This document shows positions 26,538 to 33,986 of a DNA stretch of 40,524 bases, one piece after another. Source of the stretch: Candidatus Obscuribacterales bacterium (GTDB taxonomy: Bacteria; Cyanobacteriota; Vampirovibrionia; Obscuribacterales; Obscuribacteraceae); assembly GCA_020050835.1 (NCBI GenBank), contig JAGVKB010000114.1, forward strand, positions 1-40,524, written 5' to 3'. The stretch's first letter is position 1; each line of letters opens with the position of its first letter. The translations under genes were made by a program, and so were the position numbers. The notes under the pieces are model-generated. The model saw only the letters and a program-made list of their open reading frames with translations, was not told the origin of the DNA and ran no database searches.

Positions 26538-28700
26538 ATGCGAGTCTTGCCTGGTCAGTCATACCCGTTGGGCGCAACCTGGGACGGGCTTGGCGTTAAC
26601 TTTGCGATTTTTTCGGAGCGCGCCACGAAAGTCGAGCTCTGCCTCTTTGATTCAGCACTGCCTGGCCGGGAAAGTCATAAAATCACCCTGCCGGAGTACA
26701 CCAACCAGATCTGGCATGGTTACCTTCGCGATGTCCGTCCCGGTCAGATCTACGGTTATCGCGTGCATGGACCGTACGACCCGGACAAAGGGCTGAGATT
26801 CAATCACAATAAAATTTTGGTCGACCCATACGCAAAGGCGATTGTTAGAACTGTCAGCTGGAATGACAGCTTGTTCGGATACAAGATTGGTTCAGCGCAG
26901 CAGGACCTGTCCTTTGATACTCGGGACTCGGCCGAGCATGCCTTGCTCGGGGCCGTGATCGATCCGGCCTTCACCTGGGGCAACGATAGCCGGCCGGCCA
27001 CTCCGTGGCACAAGACGGTAATCTATGAGACCCACGTCAAGGGGATGACTGTTTTGAACAAAGAGGTTCCACCCGAAATGCGTGGGACTTATGCCGGGAT
27101 GTCCTCCGAGCCGATGATCAAACATTTGAAATCGCTCGGCGTTACAGCAGTTGAGCTCATGCCGATTCACCATCGTGTGGATAATCGCTATCTGGTGGAT
27201 AACGGACTGGTGAATTACTGGGGCTACAACACCATCGGATATTTCGCTCCGGACATTCGCTATTCCCAGTTCAAAGGCCCGACTGAGCACGTGCACGAAT
27301 TCAAAATGATGGTTCGAGCATTCCACGCTGCCGGCATCGAGGTGATCTTGGACGTAGTCTACAACCACACAGCCGAAGGCAATGAACTTGGTCCGACGCT
27401 TTCATTCAGAGGAATCGACAATACGGCCTATTATCGAACTGACGCTAAGAATCCGCGCTGCTATGTTGATTACACCGGCTGCGGCAACACCCTGAACATG
27501 ACCCATCCACGAGTGCTACAGCTATTGATGGATAGCCTGCGTTATTGGGTGCAAGAGATGCACGTGGATGGATTCCGATTCGATCTGGCCAGCGCGCTGG
27601 CCAGAGAGCTCTACGACGTCGATAAGCTTTCCGCCTTCTTCGACGTCATTCAGCAAGATCCGGTCGTTTCACAGGTGAAGTTAATCGCTGAACCTTGGGA
27701 TTTAGGCGAAGGCGGCTACCAGGTAGGAAACTTTCCGGTCCTCTGGACGGAATGGAACGGCAAATTCAGAGATACAAGCCGCCGGTTCTGGCGGGGAGAT
27801 TCCGGTCTGGCCGGAGAGATGGCGACCCGTTGCACCGGCAGCTCGGATCTGTATGAACATTCCGGACGAAGCCCACACGCCAGTATCAACTTTGTAACTT
27901 GCCATGACGGATTTACGCTCTCAGATCTCGTCAGTTATCAGACGAAACACAATGAGGCAAATCTGGAGAACAACAAAGATGGGGAGAGCCACAACCATAG
28001 TTTCAACTGCGGAGTGGAAGGACCTACCGAAGACTCGAAGGTTCTTGCTCTGCGCTTGAAGCAGAGGAAAAACTTGATGGCGACTCTGCTTCTGTCAATT
28101 GGAGTGCCAATGATTAGCGGAGGCGACGAGCTGGGTCGTACTCAGCGCGGCAACAACAACGCATACTGCCAGGATAACAACGTCAGCTGGCATAAATGGG
28201 ATTTGAGCGACAACGATCGGGAATTCCTCTCTTTCGTCCAACGCCTGTGCGCAATCCGCCAGAACCATGTCGCGCTGCAGCGAAGAACGTTTTTGGATGG
28301 CAGAATCATAGACAAAGTCTCGGGCAGCAAAGATGTAATCTGGCTCAACCCAGAAGGCCGCGAGCTCGATCAAAAGTCATGGAAAGATCCCGACTTGAAG
28401 TCGTTCGGAATCTTGACCGATGGCGATGTTATCAAAGAAATCGATGAAGAAGGTCACCAGGTTACCGGTCTTACGATGCTTACCCTCTGCAATGCCTCCA
28501 ACGAGGCGATTATTTTCACTCTACCTGACAGGCACCCGCTAGCCTCATCCGAGTTCGATCGCTCCGAGGACAACCGCAAGTACTGGAAGCTCTTGCTTGA
28601 AACCACTGATTCGATTGGTCTCGTTTGCCTTGACTTCGGTTACGAAATCCTTCTCAAGGAACAGAGCGTAGCGGTCTTTGAGCTAGCCGACAAAGAGTAA
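26538..28700 (+). CDS. glgX: Glycogen debranching enzyme (isoamylase-type GlgX)
   Basis: 720 aa; GGAGGAA lies 8 bases before the ATG. It hydrolyses alpha-1,6 branches of glycogen after phosphorylase has shortened the outer chains. An N-terminal CBM48-like domain (residues 8-110, with YPLGATWDGLGVNFAIFSE) precedes a GH13 barrel: DVVYNHTAEGN, FRFDLA with the nucleophile Asp349, AEPWDLG with the acid Glu385, and TCHDGFT with Asp457. The LRQRKNLMATLLLSIGVPMISGGDE-like end is typical of GlgX. All catalytic residues are present. It is divergent from pgm-glgP and its stop abuts the acetate kinase stop. Confidence 0.95.
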   Translation: MRVLPGQSYPLGATWDGLGVNFAIFSERATKVELCLFDSALPGRESHKITLPEYTNQIWHGYLRDVRPGQIYGYRVHGPYDPDKGLRFNHNKILVDPYAKAIVRTVSWNDSLFGYKIGSAQQDLSFDTRDSAEHALLGAVIDPAFTWGNDSRPATPWHKTVIYETHVKGMTVLNKEVPPEMRGTYAGMSSEPMIKHLKSLGVTAVELMPIHHRVDNRYLVDNGLVNYWGYNTIGYFAPDIRYSQFKGPTEHVHEFKMMVRAFHAAGIEVILDVVYNHTAEGNELGPTLSFRGIDNTAYYRTDAKNPRCYVDYTGCGNTLNMTHPRVLQLLMDSLRYWVQEMHVDGFRFDLASALARELYDVDKLSAFFDVIQQDPVVSQVKLIAEPWDLGEGGYQVGNFPVLWTEWNGKFRDTSRRFWRGDSGLAGEMATRCTGSSDLYEHSGRSPHASINFVTCHDGFTLSDLVSYQTKHNEANLENNKDGESHNHSFNCGVEGPTEDSKVLALRLKQRKNLMATLLLSIGVPMISGGDELGRTQRGNNNAYCQDNNVSWHKWDLSDNDREFLSFVQRLCAIRQNHVALQRRTFLDGRIIDKVSGSKDVIWLNPEGRELDQKSWKDPDLKSFGILTDGDVIKEIDEEGHQVTGLTMLTLCNASNEAIIFTLPDRHPLASSEFDRSEDNRKYWKLLLETTDSIGLVCLDFGYEILLKEQSVAVFELADKE

Positions 28701-29897
28701 TTACAGAAACCGCAGGCATTCTTTGGCAATAGCCAGCTCTTCACGAGCTTTGACAACGAGCGTGGCAACCTTGGCATTGTCAGCCGAGATGATCCGATCA
28801 GCGCGACCATTGGTGTTTCTTTCTGTATCCACTTGCATCCCTAAGAACTCAAACGGCTTGCAGGCTTCTGTTCTTACCCAGTCGGAATTTTCTCCGACAC
28901 CGCCCGTGAAGGCGATCGCGTCGATACCACCCAATACTCCAAGCGACGCTCCGATGTGCTTATGCAGGCTGGCGATATACATTGCCAATGCCAGTTTCGC
29001 CCGTTCGTTGTTCCGCTCCGCGGCAGCTTGAATCTCACGCATGTCACCGGACAGCCCCGAGACACCCTTCAAACCGGACTCTTCATTCAAGATGCGCAGC
29101 ATCTCCTTAGCAGTACATCTTTCATCAATCAACATCTGCAACACAATTCCGGTATCGATAGACCCACATCGAGAGCTCATGATCAGCCCTTCCAGCGGAG
29201 TATATCCCATCGTTGTCATCTGGCAGGTACCGCCGCTGATGGCAGCCAGGGATGCGCCGCCTCCGAGATGGCACGTCACCAAACGCAGCTCAGTCAGCGG
29301 TTTACCTAGCATCTCTGCGACCCTGGTTGCGCAATAGTGATGACTGATGCCATGAAAACCGTAGCGCCTGACTCCCAGATCTCGATACCAGTCATATGGC
29401 AAGGCATAGACTCGATGATGCTCCGGCACGCTCTGATGAAAGGCGGTATCAAAGACAGCGACTTGTGGCAGGGCTTCAAACAGCTCGCCGGCGATTCGAA
29501 TGCCACTAATATTAGAAAGCTCATGCTCCGGCGCGAGGCTCACAAACGACTGCAAATCAATCATTACCTTTTCGTCGACCAGAACAGGCGAAGAATACTT
29601 AGCACCGCCATGCACAACCCTGTGCCCAACGATATCTACGCTTCGACCGGAGCAGCCATTTTCAGCCAATTCAAGCAGCTTCTTTACGATCGCCTTGAAA
29701 GAATTCTCCTCCGCCAGGCATGACTGCCGGCTGCCATCAGCATCGGTGATTGTGATGGTAGAAGTTCGGTGATCAGCCACCGATACTTGTCCGGACCAAA
29801 CAGGCTCGACCAATGAGTTGCCACCCAAATGATCGACTATGTCGAACAATCCGGCTTTCACGCTCGTTGAGCCGGCATTCAGAACTAGTATGGCCAT
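28701..29897 (-). CDS. ackA: Acetate kinase
   Basis: 398 aa from the ATG at 29897 (the frame can be extended one TTG codon upstream). It transfers phosphate between acetyl phosphate and ADP, giving ATP and acetate. Motifs: LVLNAGSTSVK at the start, FDTAFHQSVPEHHRVYALPYDW, the phosphate-binding CHLGGGASLAAI, and FTGGVGENS near the C-terminus; all are intact and the length is typical. No phosphotransacetylase gene is visible nearby. Its stop codon directly abuts the glgX stop (TAA then TTA in the forward strand), with no room for a terminator between the convergent genes. The ribosome site is weak. Confidence 0.96.
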   Translation of the reverse strand: MAILVLNAGSTSVKAGLFDIVDHLGGNSLVEPVWSGQVSVADHRTSTITITDADGSRQSCLAEENSFKAIVKKLLELAENGCSGRSVDIVGHRVVHGGAKYSSPVLVDEKVMIDLQSFVSLAPEHELSNISGIRIAGELFEALPQVAVFDTAFHQSVPEHHRVYALPYDWYRDLGVRRYGFHGISHHYCATRVAEMLGKPLTELRLVTCHLGGGASLAAISGGTCQMTTMGYTPLEGLIMSSRCGSIDTGIVLQMLIDERCTAKEMLRILNEESGLKGVSGLSGDMREIQAAAERNNERAKLALAMYIASLHKHIGASLGVLGGIDAIAFTGGVGENSDWVRTEACKPFEFLGMQVDTERNTNGRADRIISADNAKVATLVVKAREELAIAKECLRFL

Positions 29898-30133
29898 CAA
29901 CAGTTGCGAATCTCAAACATATCCTAACCGTACTCCCTGCTGTTCTGCTTATCTTCCACCATTTTGTCGCGGGAAATTTAGAAAATTTTCGCAAAATCAA
30001 AAATACTCTGTTGAACGTCCAGCCTTGACAACGCGGATTGAAACAGTTCGGGGAAGTTTATTGATAGCGACGATTGGGGACCCAAGATTTCTTTCCCAGT
30101 TCAATAATTTGTGACATCGGAGAAGGCAACCGA

Positions 30134-30171
30134 AACAAGGGGCGACTCGAAGTCGCCCCTTGTTGTTTTTT
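30134..30171 (+). terminator. Strong Rho-independent terminator
   Basis: A 14-bp perfect stem (30134-30147 with 30151-30164, loop CGA, GC-rich core) is followed by GTTTTTT on the plus strand. On the minus strand it lies 22 bases past the Spy-like gene's stop, but the tract after the stem there is only TTTCGG. The best T-tract is therefore on the plus strand, where no gene ends; it may be bidirectional and serve the Spy-like gene. Confidence 0.8.
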
Positions 30172-30185
30172 CGCAGTCGTCCTGG

Positions 30186-30701
30186 TTATGCCCGGCCGCC
30201 AAATCCACCACGGTGATGGTATCGTCCGCCGAAGGCCTGCTTGGCCAGCATCATGTGCTTAAGTTCTTTCTTTTGGTCTTCAGTAAGAACCGCTAAAAGA
30301 TCGATCTTGAAGCTTAAGCGCTTGGTTGCAAGATCAGTTTTCAGAGAATTGATATTGCCTTCGAGCGCCATCGCCTTGGACTTATCTACGGTCGGCTGCA
30401 GAAGAAGTGATTTGAGCTCGAAATTGAGCGACTTCAACTGGGCCTTCTGTGAGGCTGTGGCTGTTCGGAGATCATTCTTCAAAGAAGCAATCTTTTCCAA
30501 TTGATCGTCCGACAGATTAAGCCTCTTGGAGAATCCACCATGTCTTGAATGGCGCATTCCCGGAGCGCACATGTCCGAACCTCCCTTGGCGAATTTTGGT
30601 GTAACGGTCGCTCCCGCAGTACCGTCGGCTGCCATCGCCGGTAACACCATCATTGATGCCATAGCGATAGCATTGCACAATAAGTGATTAACCGATTTCA
30701 T
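30186..30701 (-). CDS. Spy/CpxP-like periplasmic protein
   Basis: 171 aa; AGGAGG lies 9 bases before the ATG. A signal peptide ends near PAMA-AD. The mature part is helical with the LTxxQ-like features of the CpxP/Spy family: LNLSDDQLEKIASLKNDL early and LLAVLTEDQKKELKHMM late, flanking long charged helices. The ends are His/Gly/Arg-rich (MRHSRHGG, YHHRGGFGGRA), which may bind metal. Relatives act as periplasmic chaperones or metal-stress sensors. No kinase/regulator pair of the Cpx type is adjacent. The next minus-strand gene upstream is a small secreted protein 75 bases away. Confidence 0.75.
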   Translation of the reverse strand: MKSVNHLLCNAIAMASMMVLPAMAADGTAGATVTPKFAKGGSDMCAPGMRHSRHGGFSKRLNLSDDQLEKIASLKNDLRTATASQKAQLKSLNFELKSLLLQPTVDKSKAMALEGNINSLKTDLATKRLSFKIDLLAVLTEDQKKELKHMMLAKQAFGGRYHHRGGFGGRA

Positions 30702-30775
30702 AGAATCGAACCTCCTAGAATTTGAATATGTAAGTACTGTTAGAGCTTCCGCTCAATCACACTCCGCCTGTGGAC

Positions 30776-31069
30776 TTAGAACCCCTGGCGGAAACGCTGC
30801 CACAAGGACAGATTGTTTGGATATCCGTAGTTATAGGGATTTCCAAAACCGTATTGGTTTCCATTACTGGAACCACAAAAATATGGATAGTTGTTGACTG
30901 AGCATCCACCTTGTCTAGCAGCATGCCAACGTTGCTTAGCCAAGCGCTTTTCAGACTTTTGTTGTCTGACCCAATCAGGCTGACGCGCCTCTGCCGAAGA
31001 GGTGAACACCAATCCAGACATTGTAGCTAGTGTCGCTACAAGTAGACTTAGTGATACCAAACGCTTCAT
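30776..31069 (-). CDS. Small secreted protein
   Basis: 97 aa from the ATG at 31069 with GGAGG 9 bases upstream. A signal peptide (MKRLVSLSLLVATLATMSG, cleavage near AEA-RQ) precedes a basic segment (QQKSEKRLAKQRWHAARQ), two cysteines that could pair (CSVNNYPYFC), and a Gly/Asn/Tyr-rich end. Likely exported; function not recognised. It precedes the Spy-like gene on the same strand. Confidence 0.65.
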   Translation of the reverse strand: MKRLVSLSLLVATLATMSGLVFTSSAEARQPDWVRQQKSEKRLAKQRWHAARQGGCSVNNYPYFCGSSNGNQYGFGNPYNYGYPNNLSLWQRFRQGF

Positions 31070-31487
31070 TAACAAATGCCTCCAATCTACTTATGGAAGA
31101 GCGCAAGCGCGGCTGTCTGAGAGTTGTTGACCGTCTTCATTGCTGCTCTTCTGTTGGTTTAGACGCTCGATCTTCCAGAATGGTTCAATCAATTCGCTTA
31201 AGTTTCTCTAATCTTCCTGGCAAATCATCCACAGTAGAGCTCTTCCGAACTCAATGTTCAGCCTTCCTGATTATTTGAATGAGTGACCGCTTGCATTCTT
31301 TAAGTCAACCTAGACATTTGAGCTTACCGAGCAAAGCAGCTTTGAACTGTTTCACCAGCCTGCGATTATCTAGTTACAGCCACAAAGATGGCAGGCAGCG
31401 CAATCGGAACTTGGAGCACCGGCAAGTTGTCTGCCACTCGAACGGACGCCGATAGATGCACCCAGCCGACTAAAATCTAAACGTAAG
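31070..31487. other. Intergenic region, nothing specific seen
   Basis: A 418-bp gap between two minus-strand genes. It must contain the promoter of the small secreted protein gene. A CAAAG-CAG-CTTTG mini-hairpin lies near 31334-31346. No RNA gene or supported ORF is seen. Confidence 0.35.
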
Positions 31488-32606
31488 TCACTTCTTATCA
31501 GTACCGTAATACTGCACGTAAGAGCCAGGAGAAGAAGTGCTTGGAGAAGATTGCGCTGGTTGATTCGCTGCTTGGTCGCCAGCGGCAGGAGTGGGAAGGC
31601 GAGAATTGACTTTGGTTTCTGGTCGCGAGCCAGCACCGGTGGCAGGCAAAGTCGAGCCGCCCGGTGTGGGCACCGGCGAATTGCCCGGAATAGAGGGCAC
31701 CGGCTTTGGCAGCCCATATTGCGTCTCGAGCGGCTGCAAAGTCGGCGTAAGCTTAATTCTCGAGAGCATATCTTTCATATTGGAAGTAGAAGTAAACTCA
31801 CCGCCAATCGAGTTTACTTCCGATGTTCCAGAAGAAACATTGGCATTAGGCGAAGGCTGTGTCAGACCTGGAAGCTTACTGCTACCGAGTGCGGTCCCTT
31901 TCGTCTGATGGGCAGAGAAATTCGAGGTTTGCAAAACCGGGCCAAGTGAACTATCAGTCGGCTCCGCAGGCCTGTTACTCACCAACCATATTCCGACCGC
32001 TATTGCTCCCACCACTGCTGCGGCAAGGGAAGCGATGGTCACCATTCCCGAACGAACTCGCTTTTGTCCGACTGGACAATCAGAGGTCAGGAATCGACCA
32101 TCTTTTCGCTTGTAGAGAACAAAACTCTGTTTGTTCTCCTTTTGCAAGACAAGCTGCTCAACTTCTACCTGGTCCATATTCGAGCAATCATAAACATTGA
32201 GACTGCAAGCGGAGCAAAAACGACAACGACTAGTTCCAATCAAGTCATTCCAGTCCGAACTACAAGGAGCGGCAAGCTTATACTGTGAAATCTGCTTGAC
32301 CGGCTCCGTACTGTCCGGCGCCGACCGAAAGTTTACTTCATCCTTGCCCTTGGACTCACTTTCCGTTATCAGACGCGATACAACGTCTCGGCAGGCATCT
32401 AGATCAAGAATTGTCCTTTCGACAACCACGTTTAGCTTTTTCATCACTCTTCCCACACCGCCTGCAGACTGCTCAGGAGCCTTTCGAGCAGTCTGCCCGC
32501 CGGTCGCCGCAGAAGCTGCAGCTTGCGCTGAGTCAGGAGCAGTTGATGCTTCCGAAACCAATTTTGGGCTCGTCTCCTCCGGACCGTTGCCCTGACTGTC
32601 AGACAT
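31488..32606 (-). CDS. Single-pass protein with cysteine-rich zinc-ribbon-like domain
   Basis: 372 aa from the ATG at 32606 with AGGAGA 6 bases upstream; the frame is open further. Residues 1-60 are an Ala/Ser/Pro-rich disordered stretch. Residues about 107-182 form a Cys-rich domain: C115, C128, C131 (RFCSAC), C134 and C141, then the RKDGRFLTSDCPVG end with C177. This pattern (W-x-L, R-x-C-x-x-C-x-x-x-V-Y-D, DG-x-x-x-x-DCPVG) recurs in uncharacterised bacterial proteins, probably as a metal-binding domain. A membrane span follows at about 189-209, then a Ser/Pro/Thr-rich tail of 160 residues outside. No N-terminal signal peptide, so the Cys domain is cytosolic. Confidence 0.75.
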   Translation of the reverse strand: MSDSQGNGPEETSPKLVSEASTAPDSAQAAASAATGGQTARKAPEQSAGGVGRVMKKLNVVVERTILDLDACRDVVSRLITESESKGKDEVNFRSAPDSTEPVKQISQYKLAAPCSSDWNDLIGTSRCRFCSACSLNVYDCSNMDQVEVEQLVLQKENKQSFVLYKRKDGRFLTSDCPVGQKRVRSGMVTIASLAAAVVGAIAVGIWLVSNRPAEPTDSSLGPVLQTSNFSAHQTKGTALGSSKLPGLTQPSPNANVSSGTSEVNSIGGEFTSTSNMKDMLSRIKLTPTLQPLETQYGLPKPVPSIPGNSPVPTPGGSTLPATGAGSRPETKVNSRLPTPAAGDQAANQPAQSSPSTSSPGSYVQYYGTDKK

Positions 32607-32738
32607 AACCGATCTCCTGATTTGCAATAACAAGTGCTTTGGCGATTGGAGATTTCGCGCGCCAGCGAGCTCCAGCTTCTGTTATTCCCGTTGAATAAGA
32701 AATATCAATCAAGACCGTTGGCGCCGGATAGACATAGC

Positions 32739-32767
32739 TAGCTCCTGGTACGAAGTACAAGGAGCTA
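32739..32767. repeat. 29-bp hairpin between divergent genes
   Basis: TAGCTCCTGGTAC pairs with GTACAAGGAGCTA with one mismatch around a GAA loop. It lies in the 297-bp gap between the zinc-ribbon gene (minus) and the first TadE-like gene (plus), 133 bases from one start and 137 from the other. It could be an operator or a transcript leader structure; it has no T-tract. Confidence 0.5.
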
Positions 32768-32903
32768 TATTAGCGATTATGGGCTGTCTGGCAAGGCTGA
32801 TAAATACCGAAGCAAAACGGAGCAAAGCAAGCTCAGTATCCAGTCACAGATCGGACACACAAGCAGACTAGATTAGGCTTGCAGGAAGGCTGGAGGTTAG
32901 TTT

Positions 32904-33347
32904 ATGAAGAAGAGGCGTTCGCAACAAGGGTCGCAAATTGCCGAGTTCGGACCAGCGCTCGGCATAGTCTTTACTATCTTTCTAGCAATTCTGGTTGTTT
33001 TCCCATTTTTCGTGGCATTTGCCGCCGGGTTTACCTTGAACTTCATGGAAGTGCGAGAGGCAGCTCTGGCAGCACATGTTAATGGTCAAAGCGGACAACT
33101 ATTGAACGTCGAAGAGGTAAGAACCCAACTCAGCTCGCTCGATCAAGAGCTGCAGGCTTCGCCAATCGTAAAAGCGCTTAACCTAACCATTCTTCGACCG
33201 ACTGATCCGACTGTCGCCGCCGGTTACGACGGCACCATGCGTGAAATAGTAGTCCCGTGCGAAATTGTGTGGAACAGCGGACTGCCATTCTTCGGAGTGA
33301 AGCGACTTCATTTTGCAGGTAAGCGTTCGGTTGAGCATATCGAATGA
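32904..33347 (+). CDS. TadE-like pseudopilin-type protein
   Basis: 147 aa; GGAGG lies about 7 bases before the ATG. The N-terminus is the TadE signature: a basic lead (MKKRRSQQ), GSQIAEFGPAL with the Glu typical of TadE-type processing sites, and a hydrophobic helix (residues 17-42). The rest is a small extracytoplasmic domain ending in GKRSVEHIE. Such proteins are minor pilin-like parts of tight-adherence (Tad) systems. A paralogue of nearly the same size lies at 36193-36633 with the same N-terminal motif and a matching end (GERSVENVI). Likely in one operon with the next two genes (15-bp gap to the next). Confidence 0.85.
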   Translation: MKKRRSQQGSQIAEFGPALGIVFTIFLAILVVFPFFVAFAAGFTLNFMEVREAALAAHVNGQSGQLLNVEEVRTQLSSLDQELQASPIVKALNLTILRPTDPTVAAGYDGTMREIVVPCEIVWNSGLPFFGVKRLHFAGKRSVEHIE

Positions 33348-33362
33348 GAGGGAATAGCATAA

Positions 33363-33878
33363 ATGATTATTTCAAGGGCTGGCGCGAGGTGTACTGAATT
33401 GGAGCGAAGAAGAAGACGACGACGAGGACAAGGGGGAGCCAGCCTGGCCGAAGCGGCAGCCAGCATAGGCATGTTCCTGCTATTAGGATTTGCGCTTTAC
33501 GATCTTTGCGTCTTCGTAATCGGCGTCATGATTCAAGACGGCGCAACCAAGGCTGTTGCCAGAGCCGTATCCAGCGCAACCGGAGCACAATCAGTTTCAC
33601 AAGTTCGCGAAGGGCAGGTGAGCTTGAGCGAGACGGCCAGTAATGTAGTGCCCGGAGTGGTGGCTCGTCTGGAACAGCAGTACAATCGCAACCCACTTTA
33701 TACATTCAAAGTGAGTTCGACCGATTACAACCAGTCGATGCCTGGTTTCGTAATCATCAAGACAGCGATGACTTCTCATATCGTGTTTCCGCGCCTGCCG
33801 TTCTTAAAGCTCGAGGACCCCACAACGGCGGCGCAAGCTTGCGAGCCAATCACAATTGCTCCATTCGCCAAGAATTGA
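33363..33878 (+). CDS. TadE/TadF-like minor pseudopilin
   Basis: 171 aa. A strongly basic lead (about nine Arg in residues 15-24) precedes GGASLAEAAASIGMFLLLGFALYDLCVFVIGVM, a prepilin-like helix with Glu near its start. The remaining 120 residues form an exported domain with two late cysteine-free strands and one Cys at about 162. The basic lead is unusually long. Its position, 15 bases after a TadE-like gene and 108 bases before a TadG-like gene, supports a Tad-type role. The ribosome site is GAGAGGG about 10 bases before the ATG. Confidence 0.8.
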   Translation: MIISRAGARCTELERRRRRRRGQGGASLAEAAASIGMFLLLGFALYDLCVFVIGVMIQDGATKAVARAVSSATGAQSVSQVREGQVSLSETASNVVPGVVARLEQQYNRNPLYTFKVSSTDYNQSMPGFVIIKTAMTSHIVFPRLPFLKLEDPTTAAQACEPITIAPFAKN

Positions 33879-33986
33879 CAGAGAGATCTAACTACGAATT
33901 AGGTACTTTAATTTAAATCGTCGTACTGAGGCAATTTTGGACCAATTTTTCCACTTCACTTACTACAAACCAGAGGAATGAATTCG

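Noticed and set aside
31370-31717. Minus-strand frame ending in a CAACH heme-like motif
   Set aside because: Most of it overlaps the zinc-ribbon gene in another frame; a lone CxxCH at the very end with no signal peptide is likely chance.
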